Origin: Incurvaria masculella
Lineage: Eukaryota > Arthropoda > Insecta > Lepidoptera > Incurvariidae
Direction: 5' to 3'
NCBI GenBank assembly: GCA_946894095.1
Contig: OX335652.1
Span: 18,995,001-19,059,000 of the forward strand
DNA: 64,000 nt
This document shows, piece after piece, positions 45,275-57,459 of the stretch. The notes under the pieces were generated by a model, which was given only the letters and a program-made list of their open reading frames with translations, had not been told where the DNA came from and did no database searches. The position numbers and the translations under genes were made by a program. The stretch's first letter is position 1, and each line of letters opens with the position of its first letter.

Positions 45275-45867
45275 TATAAATTGAACAGATTAATGTTTGA
45301 TCTATGAAACCCTTATCCAATATCTAAGCCATAGCTATCAAAAATCACGTGAAAACAAAATTCATATCGATCTTAATTTTGAGTAGCATAATTATTTATA
45401 TATATCTATCTTTTTTTTATATTTGTGTCTGTCTTCCTTTGAATATAGCAGCTTAAATGAATTTGAACTTTGATAAAATAGAATTGTGATATTACAACGC
45501 AACCAGCATTGTATTATTTTTGGTATCATCAAGGTACATCTCATATTCACGCATCCAGAAAAAAAGAAACCTTACTAAAAGACACTTGTCCTCGCACCAT
45601 TGAAACTTTTTGACTCCTAGGACATCGCTACACGATTTCATGTGAGGGGTAATATTAATTAAAATAACAGAAACGGATTTAAAGGGCACGGTTTCTGCTA
45701 TATTGTCAGATGTTGTCAGTGTGTCCCACGAAGGCGTATCAGATATCCACGAATCAGCCGGTCTGGTGTTGTGAGCAAGCTTATCCTCGAGCAGGAAGGA
45801 ATAATGAACCTTGCAGCAGTTTTTGGACAATAATTCATCAGAAGAGACATTGTGCAATATTTATTTC
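45275..45867. other. Downstream flank, no gene recognised
   Basis: AT-rich. A minus-strand open frame of about 120 codons (45492-45857) has no recognisable domain and is probably chance. Confidence 0.35.
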
Positions 45868-45871
45868 TTAA

Positions 45872-46413
45872 GGTGGCCCAACCCGGCGGCCTCAACTCAT
45901 TTGCGGGCACGGTACAAAACCGTGCTGTTGCGCTCTGGGACCTTCTCTGTTTCTAAGAATAAGACAGGCTCCGTTATGAGGAAGATGCAACCTGTCCACA
46001 AAAAAGACAATGTGCATAGTGTATGATTTGGTAAGATTTACGAAAATTTTAATTTCAAAACGACTTATAGCTAAAAGTAAACCACGACCGCTGTAGTCAA
46101 AAATCTAACAAAAACCAAATAGATTGTAAATCTTGATTAAACAAGCTATGTCTGATGACTAATCTTTTTCAGATGTTCTTACTTTATCATTGCGTAATCC
46201 ACCTCCAAAGTAATTGTATAAAACGCGCGAAAAATCCGAACTTTCGGACGTTATAACTTGGAAACCAAACACAATTTTAAAATGCCAATGGTCATCAGAC
46301 ATCTAGTTCAATCAAATAAAGCTATATTAAGCAAAATTTTGAATATCTGGCAAGACATATAGGCGTGATCTTCTTTCCCCTTTTGTATGGAGAAATGAGC
46401 GGGTTGGGCCACC
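45872..46413. mobile_element. piggyBac-type MITE, copy 2
   Basis: 542 bp, GGTGGCCCA...TGGGCCACC, with TTAA on both sides (45868-45871 and 46414-46417). By eye it is very similar over the full length to 30809-31350. Confidence 0.85.
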
Positions 46414-46421
46414 TTAAGGGT

Positions 46422-46810
46422 ATGAAATGAAATGAAATAAAATGAAATGAAAATATTCTTTATTGCTTACAACTATTAGATAGTATGCACAGGTGAGCTT
46501 ATTGCCAAAGGCAATCTCTAACAGCTAACCTTAATGCTAGAAAATATATTAAGAGGTAGCAAGAAACAATAAATTACTTAAAACTAAGCACCTTAATCAC
46601 ACTTAGAAAACATTAGATAACTTAAAACTATATAAACAGAAAATATTTGATTGATTTAATTGTAATTACATGTCAAGTACCAAGATTTTAATTTTACCTT
46701 AAAAATAGACAAAGAAGCACTTTCCCTAATAGTAAGAGGCGATTGATTCCACAATGTGGTATGTGCATGTGCAAATAAAGAATCGAGTTTTATTTTGATT
46801 TATAGTACAT
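46422..46810 (-). pseudogene. LINE 3' end with ORF2 C-terminus, minus strand
   Basis: On the minus strand, HTTLWNQSPLTIRESASLSI and FKVKLKSWYL form the C-terminal block of Jockey/CR1-like ORF2 proteins. The 3' UTR follows and ends in CAATAAAGAATATTTTCATT and a (TTTCA)n tail at 46422-46455. It is a different family from 42415-44078. Confidence 0.75.
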
Positions 46811-46814
46811 AATA

Positions 46815-47482
46815 ATACACTAAACATCGTTAACATTGTATACTAAACTGCAATAAAACTTACTAATATTTAATACATCTCACTTAAATATTAATTAAAT
46901 TTTGCTGCCGAGAAAACAAAAAAGTTTTTTTCAAAATTTAAACGAAGACCACTTTGCGTATAAATATGCGCAAATAAAATTAAAGTTGAGAAGGTAATAA
47001 TAACATAACACAACCAAAAATAATCAGGATTTATTTTTATCCTATAACAATATTAATTATTACATCAGCAAATTAATATTTCCATTCATATTTTCATGCA
47101 TGCATATAAACCTAAGTTATTGCTACAAGAGACTCTTTCCAGAAATGCATGGTGATGAAGCCTACTTAGCCTAGGAACCCGAATATTATGCTTCGTTGCA
47201 ACTTTTTGTAGTCGATAATAATTCTCAGTTCTTGAACGACGCAAATGTAACCGGTCGATCCCGTTATAGGGCAATATTTTTGTGTAAGTGTTAAGAGACC
47301 TACTGCTATGATTGGTGTACGAAAGACGACGCCTCTGGACTTTTGATTTTTGTTCATAGACAAGTCTCTTGTGTTGCTTATAAGAAACAAATCCAGTGAA
47401 GTAATATTATACGACGAACTAAAGCAGTGATGATTTTTAATAAACCGATTCAAATTTTCGAGTATCCATACATTCATACGAG
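46815..47482. other. Intergenic, no gene recognised
   Basis: AT-rich, nothing recognisable up to the giant LTR element. Confidence 0.4.
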
Positions 47483-47486
47483 TGCT

Positions 47487-50400
47487 TGTAAACCTCCAGA
47501 CCCCCCCCCCCCCTAAAAATAATCTCCTAGCCTATATAGCTTATACATATCTAACCTAAGTTATGTACCTTATATTTCCCTTGGATACATCCTACATTAA
47601 TTACCTATTTACCATGTATCCACTCGTCCCATTTGTTCTTCCCATTTGCTCGTGATCGTTCTATATGCTCTCCTTATTTACATTACATAACCATTCGTCT
47701 AATATATTCCCATTTACTGTTTCCTGATATGCTCACGTTAAATCTAGTTATTTGACTACATTACTTGCTTAGGTAACATGTATTCTCCTGAATATTGTTG
47801 TCAGATCCTCATTTGGTGCTATGCCCTCCTTCTGTACCTAGCTGTCTGTCTCTTTCGGTTCTTCTAATCAGTTCCTTTCTCCCTATCCTAACCTAATATA
47901 TAATCTCGCTCTCTCTCACACACACGTTCTCACATACAAACACAAATCTGAGTTGATTGGAATAGAGCACTTCAGCGTGCCCAGAACTTCAAAACATTTT
48001 TACCCCATGGGGTAATGGTGACGCCCCTCACAGTCCAAGGTCCATCCATGGCACTGTTATCCCGCGTCCCCACATGATCGCCTTCCTGCCTTCAGGCTGT
48101 ATATGCGACCTCTGCTTCAAAAAGCGGCGGCCAACCATCCTGAAAAATGGAGCCTCTGAACACCAAGGTTCAATTCCCGTGTAGGGAAATATGAGTTTAT
48201 GTGGTTCATTATATACCAATTGGGGTATTGGATTTACAACATGACCACTATATATTTTGAGTGTCCACTGACAACGTCAAGTACGACACATTAGGTATCA
48301 CAAGAATGTTCGTTTTGTCAGCCGATCAAACGGTGACGGAAAACTACGGCGGGTGACCATAGTTACGAATCTGTCTTGTACCAGCCCACATGAATGTAGG
48401 ACATACCTCAGACCCTCCCGTCTGCCATTACTAATGCATGGACATAAGGGTAGTTTCGTGAACTGCTCCGGACGTACCAAAGCGTAGTCACTTTAAAGAT
48501 TTTCGCGTCTAGTGACATTAGCCACACGCGTTGCCAAGCCTTTCCTGGACTCAGGGTAGGTCATGAGAGTGTCTCCACATTTTCACGGTTCCGGCACTTG
48601 GCAGATCGTGGTAAAGCCAATAAAGGCTTTCAGACGAGCTGATAGAAACAGCAGTTCAAGATAAGCGGTTATCCGCAGTCATGACAAACCCTCAAGGTTG
48701 TCGACTAATTTAAGCAGGGAAACAGGAAGTTGCCTGCGAAATGTACACTGAGGTCAATCCAAGATGGATATGCCTTCAGATTTTGTATTTATTAAGATAG
48801 TCAACCTGGTCGCCGGTTGTCAAGCGAACCAGAGAATGGCCTCCGCCTTCCTCTCAAACGAGGTGAACATTTTAATATTGGAACATGACTCCCAGGTCTA
48901 AATGCCAACAATTTAAAATACGGTGTCATAGTGTCATTTATGTTCAGAGAGATATTTGGTATGTATTGTATTATCGTAGTGTATTTTTTTTTGCGATAAT
49001 GTCGATACTATATTTTTCTTTCATGGTTCTCTAGAGTTTGACTGAGTATGAAAGTCTTAATGGGTTCCGGCTCCTTTCAGTGTAAAGGGGTACCGCCCAA
49101 TCTAACTTGAGGCTCAAATTCAGGATCCGCAGCTTCTCGGAATGTTCGTTAGTGATGCTACATTTAAGTTTAAGGTACAATCAATCTGGCATGGAATCTC
49201 ATAGAGATCCGGGAGATACGGGACCGATGTCCCGTAATGCCTCGTTTTCTGGCTGCACTGCAAACAAAAATCCACATAGCGTGCACAAGTATGTGGATTA
49301 AACATGCTTCCCTCAACTCAACATCCATCGCCTTAACATTTCTGTGAAGAAATATCGTTTTATTCTTTTGTAGCTAGCTAGATAGATTTTTATCTAGAAA
49401 AAGCGAACCGGTGTACGTGACTGTTCCGTCGCCCCCACTATGGACTCCAGGTCCTACTATTCAACACTGATCCTAGGAATTTAATATCTTTCTGGTTCAG
49501 CGTGCGCTGACGCACTCCCTCATTTCACTCACACCCAAACACTCCTAAGCCCTTCCTAAATATAGTCCATATAAATCAAAGACAGAAACCCATCCTCCTG
49601 TGAGGCGAAATTTTGTTCCACGTAAAACCACAGCCTGTAACCCTCATCCGAGCCATCGGACCTTTAATACCCACGTGAAGCCCCCTCCTCGAATACTGTA
49701 CACATTATTCGAACACAGAAAACCCTCCTCCTGTAGTACAAGATTTTATTCCATGTAAAACCACATCCTGTACCCTCGTCCGAGTCGACGAACCATCATT
49801 TCACACGCGAGGTCCTTCCTGAATATATTAAAAAATATCTGAGCACAAAATAATCCTCCCCCCACTATAACCAGAGATTTTATTCCACGTAAAATCTTAC
49901 CTTGAACTTTATAAAATCTCTCTCCATACAATTCGTAATTCAAAATGCAGTACACCCGCATATCTAATCCCTCATCCAATGCGCTTGCACATCTAACAGG
50001 CCGCGCGAGCTTCGATATACAAACAATACATATGTCGTCGGCTCACCCACACGGCGAAACTGTTAGTACAGACTTACCAAGGTGCCGTCCATTCTTTCAC
50101 TCTATTTTAATAAAAGCTGTTTGCAAATCTACCTACTCTGCAAGAGAAAATATATTATTTAGCTAACTCATCTCGTTCCTAAATTTGCACTTTTGCTACT
50201 TTCTCAAACTCAATGACCCGTTTCTATTTCCCCAAACAAAATATAACGAGGGAAAAGACTTTGCAAGTGCCAATTCCATAGTAAAACACTTCCGCGTATT
50301 CAACCTACGTGCCGTAAGCCCTGAATAGAGGCATACTGCCCCAGAGACTCGCTCGCCACCGACTGACGAGGGACGCGCGCGCCTTTTCTGTTCTAGGCTC

Positions 50401-50884
50401 TGATCCCCCTCGCCCCTCCCTTGGAATCCCGCCATTTTTCGAGTGGTCATGCGCACTCTCCCCTCTCCCCCGCTCATCTTTCCTCCCGGCTCCCCTCTGC
50501 CCTGTGATGCGCAGTCGCTCAGGGTCATACCCCTCCTCTGTACCCGCTCTCCATCCCTCGCCCGGCGTTGGCCTTGGGCGCGTGAGTCGTGTTCTTATTA
50601 TTTTATTATTATTTACCTGTCGCTAAGCAGAGCATTATTCGAGTACTTTCGAACGTTGTACCTGCGCGATCGCTCAGGGTCATACCTCCGCCCTTCGGCG
50701 CCCCCTCTACGCCCCTCAGCCTGCGATTACCTTGATTTTGTGTTTAGTCAGATGTGCGTAAAACAAAAGTATTATTTTTACTTGTCGCTAAGCGGGCATC
50801 GCGACGCAACTTTCATATGCCTATAGGACGCTACTTTGTTGTATTTATATATCATGTTTTGAGTGTGGAGGCTGGCCGTCCACA
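47487..50884 (-). repeat. 3' LTR of the giant element (3398 bp)
   Basis: Contains a 13-C run near 47501, a CT/AC-rich stretch (about 47905-47945), and a pyrimidine-rich block with many CCCCT words at 50400-50560 (purine-rich on the element strand). Short open frames inside are mirrored in the other LTR and show no known domain. Confidence 0.88.
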
Positions 50885-50897
50885 GCCGCCCCCAATT
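50885..50897 (-). promoter_or_regulatory. Polypurine tract of the giant element
   Basis: AATTGGGGGCGGC on the minus strand, directly before the 3' LTR. It fits the site that primes plus-strand synthesis. Confidence 0.6.
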
Positions 50898-53411
50898 AAC
50901 TGTGACTGCACATGGCACACGATGCCACACGCAGGGAAGCAGTTAATTCAATAAGGTAAGGACAATTGTTACAACATAAAAGAAAATAATGTCTTTATTC
51001 CATAACAAGAAAACCCCAACCACGCCCCTATCTCAAAATTACCTTCAACATCCTTTTATCTACTGTGAATTTCCCATATTTTTTTTTTGTTTCGTTTCCT
51101 ACCTAACTTTGTAGTTGTTGTTTTTTTTTTGTTTTTTTTTTTTTTTAAACTTAATCTTACCTCCCCCAAAGTAATCAACTTATTTAACCTAACCTACATC
51201 CATAATTTATCCTAATCTTACCAGCCTAACCCAATCTAATCTAACTATAACCACCTACATCCCAAACCTAACCTAGCCTACATATACCCCATCTACTGTA
51301 CCTACATAACATATGTACCTATAATTTTTTTCATACACCTACTAAATTAAACTCAACTCAATGACTGATAAAGGCACGTGTTCGTTTAGTATTATTAATC
51401 TATTTTTAATCCAATCATTTATACTTAACCTCATATATGGTTTACCTAAGTATTTGACTAAAATATTACTCATCCATACTATATTGTATACATCCTTCTC
51501 TTATTCTACAACTAAGAAAACATTAAATATTTCAGCAGAAGTTATTATATTCCTGCTCAATAAACTTCGTTACATAAAAGTCGAAAATTGAAATGAAAAT
51601 TCGCGGAAATTACAAAGAATGATGAAAATTAAGACGATTTTGGGCTAGGCCCCAATAGTAGAGCCCCATTAAAAATTGAAAAATGTTCTCCACCGATCAA
51701 CCAATTGAAAGCCTTCCTAAATATTCTAATCGCTTTCTCCTCTTTGTTGTTACAAATTTTGAAGAAGTTTCCATGCTCAAAATTTAGCAAAGTATAAAGA
51801 GATCCAATTCACTGATCTCTACTTTAAATCTGCCAACGGGGAGGTCAGGCTTATGATATGATCATATAACTTGATTGAATCTATTTGCATACCAACTATG
51901 AAAGTTGGATGTTACTGCATAAATGACACGGTCATTTTCGAATTAGTGTTGTACATAGAGCATACCAACTATGAAGGGTTGGATTTTACTGCCATCTCAG
52001 CGTCACGCAGTAGCGTGCTAAACCCTGCAAATGCCTGTACTCGCCATTAATAAATAGGTGTGGTTCTGGCATTTTTCCTCTGACATTGGGCTGATTTAGT
52101 GAACACAGTCATTATATGGTCACAATGCCCTAATATGGAATGGTTCAGGAAGTTGTTTAATGTATTCAAGCAATTCAAACTTTATAGTCTGAAATACACA
52201 ATGACCGAACCTCAAATTCGCATTGAAATTGTATGGTGTTTTCAGTTGTTCTCTGGGAACAATATGAACAATGTTTACCCTATGTATTCATGGTCAATTC
52301 ACTAGTAGTACTCGTCAACGTTGCACTCCGGGTGAGTGTGTGGTTTTGAAGGTTAACCAATACTTCCCACGTTGCAGTATGCAAGTTCCCATCTTGACAA
52401 CTGATCCATCGGTGGAAGTCACCCGCTATTCAGCTAAGGATCTTCTTCATAAACGACTTTCCAGAACTAGTTAAGCCATGAACACAAAAGGCACTCATAT
52501 CTCCATAATTGGCCATCGGACAACACGGTCAACTAGCAATGTGGATGAACTCTATTTGTTTTGTTATTTTATTGAGATCTCCACAGAATCCATGTCATTT
52601 TACTTTAATCAAGACAGGTATTCTACAATTCAGTTAAATTGAATCGTAGCCGACCTCATAATCCATACCAAGAATCAATTTAAAGTTGGTAAAACCACCA
52701 ACATAAAATGCAGGAAGTATAGATCGTTAATAAATCAAACGTTTGGAAAACGTATGTGAAAATTATCTCACATATATCGTGATCGAAGACAACTCAAACG
52801 AGTAGAGAATACATTGAACAAAAGATGTTCTGAAAATATTGGTTGAAACACATCAAAGCCTTTCCTCTTCAAAATCTACATGATTTGAAATTTACTGATT
52901 TGAAGCTTAAAGTAATAAAATAAAAATATATTTAATTTCTTGAACCACAATTTATTAAGTGCATTTGTATGTAGTTCATTGTATATTTACCATCAGCAGA
53001 TTATTTAGTTTCAACCTTGGCAACTCGCTGAAACCATCAAAATATCAAGGTAATTATTTGATGTTGTCCTCGAATATTTTGTAACAAAACATCACAGTGA
53101 AATCATCACTATAAATCAAATGTAATAATTTATAATCTAAAACAAAGTCTAATAAATGAATGATTTAATCAAATAATCCAGAGAACCTTATTCAAGCTTC
53201 ATATCTATGGTAATAAAAAACTAAGTGATTTATATTTACGATATTTCAATTACTGCTCAGCAAAGAAAAACCTAATCAAACACACCCATGGCTCACACTC
53301 TCCTAAATATTCTTTCAATAATCAATTTAATAATCATAATAAATCACACAAAATATCAAAGAAAACTATACCATTGAATCCACTCAAACACACTCTTACA
53401 CTAATCCCCCT

Positions 53412-53625
53412 TTTTTTTAACCCCCCCCCCCCCATTCTAAACACCTCTACCCTTAACTTACCGAAACCCCCATTATCCTTCAACCCCCCCATTCTAAACA
53501 CCTCTACCCTTAACTTACCGAAACCCCCATTATCCTTCTACCCCCCCCCCCCCCCCATTCTAAACACCTCTACCCTTAACTTACCGAAACCCCCATTATC
53601 CTTCTACCCCCCCCCCTATCTGATA
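53412..53625. repeat. C-rich tandem repeat, three units of about 60 bp
   Basis: Each unit has a run of 7-16 C, then ATTCTAAACACCTCTACCCT, TAACTTACCGAAACCCCC and ATTATCCTT. G-runs lie on the element's sense strand. Confidence 0.9.
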
Positions 53626-55539
53626 ACAATTTTATCATACATATATGTAGCCGAATACGATCGCCCCCACTCCCTCCTAGTCTCTGATCCCCCCTCAGCC
53701 ATAGCGGAAATATCATTTCCACCTTTTCCCCAATTCCGTGGTCCCGCGAAACACCGCCGCATACCCGTAGACTGACTCTTTGGTCATAGTACGTCACCAA
53801 TATTGGAGCAACTGTCACTTCTAACCTATTTTCCAATTCCGTGGTCACACTGAACTAAGTATTCGAAATTTCCCGCGTAATCTTCCAACAACGTTTGCTC
53901 AAGTTCAAATTTAAGTTCACTTCCCTACTTGCTAAAACCAATCGCTATTTTTCTGTCTACTTCTTCTACTTTTTTTTTTTTAGATATCCCGTCGTCACCT
54001 CACAATAATACCGTTTCAATGCTCCCATTCACTAAGTCTATCCACATTTTTAATACTATTTCACTTACACTAAAGTTGGACTCTAGGGAAAGAGACACGC
54101 TAAAATTAGCCTATGCCATCATCACTCGTAATCCCCCCCTCCCCCAGAATGTAACCCTATCTTCTTCCTAATTTTTTTTTTTTTTTTGACCTGACTCCTG
54201 AAATCAAACACATATTTAACGATAACCTTGATTCTCTTGATCCAAATTGAAATGAAACAACGATTTCAATTGCCACTCCTTGATAATTAAACAATACCTC
54301 CATTCACTTAATACCATACGTATAGGTATATATACATATTTATTTATACCGCAACGCGTTCCCCTTCTCCAGTTTGCCTTCATTATATATTTTTTTTCCA
54401 AACCCTACCACCAGCATGATACACCTGCTCGAACTACGTTACAATAATACTCAAAACGCAAGCCAAAATACTTGGCCGTCACTATTATGTCAATCTAAAT
54501 AAATTCAGATTTGTGTCCGAATAATCTCAAAATACGAAAATAGTATTCACCGAATTGTATTAAATCTAAAATACCCGTCAACATTATTGTTAAAAGAAAT
54601 CAATAAAAAAGTGTTAAATAAATTATTATTATTATATCTTTCTCCAAAAGGTAAAACACCATCGCTCACTATCAACACGGTCTGCCTCGCCCCGTCCGCA
54701 TCCGTGCTCAACAACGATCCCCTATATACAATAACCGACCCATCCCTAAATCATCTAAAATAAATATTTCCCATTCCACACCTCTCGCTCTCGTAAACCT
54801 TCTTGTGGCTAAACCACATGCAAACATCACCCCGACTAACATCCAAACATCATGATATCGCATCATAGCACAAAGTTCGCCCCCACCTTCATACAATAAA
54901 ATATCTACAACTCGTTATCGCGAAGCCACCCACACATCATTTTATCCTCCCCAAGTCCAACACTCGTACTAATATGCACCTCCGACCCGAAAATTCATAT
55001 CTCAGATTTCACCGGAATAGACTGTCATAACAACTTCACTCCTAGTACTCGTCCCCTTTTTTTTTCAATCTCTACGGAACCCTAACTCTAGTTAATCTCA
55101 TCGTCACATAAACTCATAGTCATTACTAATTCTCGTTTTGTTCTCGAATCTTCCTTACTCACTCAAGGCCATTTGCACTTCATTGTTGTAAATATGTCTA
55201 AGTAATTGCACTATAAACCGCAAAATTTTAATTCCTTATTCCTATCAAATAACACCAACTTTTAAACTCAAAGAAAATTACTAAACCCCGATGGAATATC
55301 GTAACCTTCAAAGAGTCTGTCTTCTTTAATATCTAACAGCCATAACTATCCTATATATCTATCCATACATATCTATCCTTCATTCATAATTAATCAATCT
55401 ATCTTTAAAACACAATCTCTAGAATAATGGTAATAAGCGCGATCTCTGTGACCCGAGACGCACGTACCACGTGACTCGCCGCTCGCGCCACCAATCCATC
55501 TGACTGTATAGGTATGTACACCCGCTGTCCGGCGCGCGA

Positions 55540-55640
55540 GTTGACCCCGCCCGAGTCGGCACAACCGCTCTGAACGAACGACGGTTGGAGCGGCAGGGAC
55601 CGTCCCGCGCCCCCCCATCTAAATCAATGTTACCTCGCAA
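55540..55640 (+). repeat. Diverged SINE-body-like segment inside the giant element
   Basis: CCCGCCCGAGTCGGCACAAC..GAACGAACGACGGTTGGAGCGGCAGG parallels CCCGCCCGGGTTGGTACCAT..GATGAACGATGGTCGAAGCGGCAA of the 5S-headed SINE body. No head or poly-A was seen. Confidence 0.5.
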
Positions 55641-57012
55641 TACGATAATAACCCCACTAAATATGTAATACTGTAATAAAATAAAATGTATAATAATTAT
55701 AATTTATTTCCTTGCTTTCACAAAAGTTTTAACCAACATTTAAGTTACATGATGGTTTACAAACTAAGTTCCCATGTTTTTCTACTCACTCCATTCTAAC
55801 ACCAATATTATGCCTACTCTCACACTTCGTCATCGTTACGGACCCCATGCGACAACCAAAATATTATATATCAACTAAATGTTACCCAACTAAGTTCAAT
55901 TTGGCTCATACCTCATTTTAAAATATTCCTCTCCGCACAACGACTTATTTACCCTACCACTCTTTACCTTTGTTTCTATTAATATATTGCATATGACCAG
56001 TGCACTTTATCAATACTTTCCCGTGACCAATGGTCAACACAAATATTACGCACACGATTCTTCTACAATCTCAGCCACGTGTTCGACTCATGATCTCTCT
56101 AATACTCAGCGGAGGATCAGACACCCCGGCGATTTCAGGCTCCTTTTAAATCAGTCGCCCCCATAATTTCGACAGGGTACGAACATTTAATTAATGTTTT
56201 AACGAAATAATTTAAAGTAAAACGGTAAATCTACAGCAAGCGTAGTCAAAAATAAAAATTAAAACATAATTTCATTAGGATTGGTCGCCCCCACAACATT
56301 GCCCCCAATCGGCCCCCCATATAATCGGTCCTGACTTTAGCCAATCCTTGCGTCTATTAATCTGTAATTTTCCTATAGTAAAATAGAAATCTATGTTCAT
56401 ATAAATACTAAGACAACATTCGCCTTGAGGAGACATTATTCAGTTCAATCCGCTCAACGGAACCAACCGATCCTAAATGCAAATCTTCCTTTGACCGAAT
56501 TCCGTTCGTGGAATATTAGTTCTCTATTTAAAGAAACCTAAAAGATATCACTTCCTTGATTGTTTACCGTAGTGAGACGTTATTTAGTAAGTTTTATTAT
56601 TTTTATTTCTGCCGACTTAAACGTGCGTGTGTAATTATAATTATTAAAATGTTAATGGTACGAGAGTAACATATACAGATAAGACGGAGATCACCATAAT
56701 GGTGGGTTATTGATGAATGGCACAGAACTAAATTTAAGTTGAAAATCAAAACTGTTTAGTACACAATTCATGAGCACAACCAATTTAATACCGACTTACC
56801 TGCGGATAAAACATTTCAGAACACATAATAAACAATTTCCTAAGGTACTAACATTTGTACTATTTTTTTTTTTTTTTTAGTAATTCTGAACCCATGAGCA
56901 AGAGTTTTCACACATTCTAAACTGTAGTCAAACAATTTACCTGGTAGGTACCTCTGAGCATTCCCAGAGGTAGACGTTCGGCGTCGCGCTCGCGCGATCA
57001 ACGCGTCTCTCA

Positions 57013-57081
57013 TAACGCATCCAATGCGCTAGTGGCGCGATCACACAACGCATTCAATGCGCTGGTGACGTAATCACACAA
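57013..57081. repeat. Two 34-bp repeats, CG-rich
   Basis: AACGCATCCAATGCGCTAGT and AACGCATTCAATGCGCTGGT each lead to a GATCACACAAC or AATCACACAAC end. GCAT..ATGC makes each unit partly palindromic. Confidence 0.7.
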
Positions 57082-57440
57082 CCGCTCTCATGCTGTTGAA
57101 ATATCCTATACTCCCTAATCTCTTTCCATAGTTTCATAATATACATTAATAAATTACAACAACAATGTAATATGTTAAGAATTGTTTAGAAACATGATTT
57201 TATTTTTCCGTGAACTGATTAACCGCGTTTAACTATTCCCTGACAATTTTACGTCTTATTACTTTTATATATTTTTATTCTTTTGCTTCAAGTGTTTTCT
57301 TAGTTATTTTTCATGAACAAATACGAATAATATGACTACGCTATTTTGACCCATTTTCTTTGTTGTGCCTTTAGTAACCTTGGTTCTTTTTAATTGTAGG
57401 ATTTGTTTAAAGATATAAACAAGTCCTTGTCAACAAATCA

Positions 57441-57457
57441 TCCTGGTCACGGCACCA
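57441..57457 (-). promoter_or_regulatory. tRNA primer-binding site of the giant element
   Basis: On the minus strand TGGTGCCGTGACCAGGA, two bases inside the 5' LTR. The plus strand ends GGCACCA, so it pairs with a CCA-ended tRNA. The tRNA is not identified. Confidence 0.7.
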
Positions 57458-57459
57458 GC

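Larger units (their letters stand above)
50898..57440 (-). other. Non-coding interior of the giant element
   Basis: 6.5 kb, AT-rich with C-runs on the plus strand. No frame over about 130 codons, and the longest (53374-53775) is a translation of a C-rich tandem repeat. CGCCCCCA words recur (about 53661, 54879, 56154, 56284), like the tract before the LTR. Nothing resembling Gag or Pol was found on either strand. Confidence 0.7.

Noticed and set aside
45492..45857. 120-codon minus-strand open frame downstream of the CoA ligase
   Set aside because: No domain, no splice context, and partly overlaps the flank of a MITE.
50443..50826. 127-codon open frame in the LTR
   Set aside because: Composition follows a C-rich low-complexity stretch, the frame is broken in the other LTR, and no domain is visible.
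53374..53775. 133-codon proline-rich open frame
   Set aside because: It is a translation of the C-rich tandem repeat.
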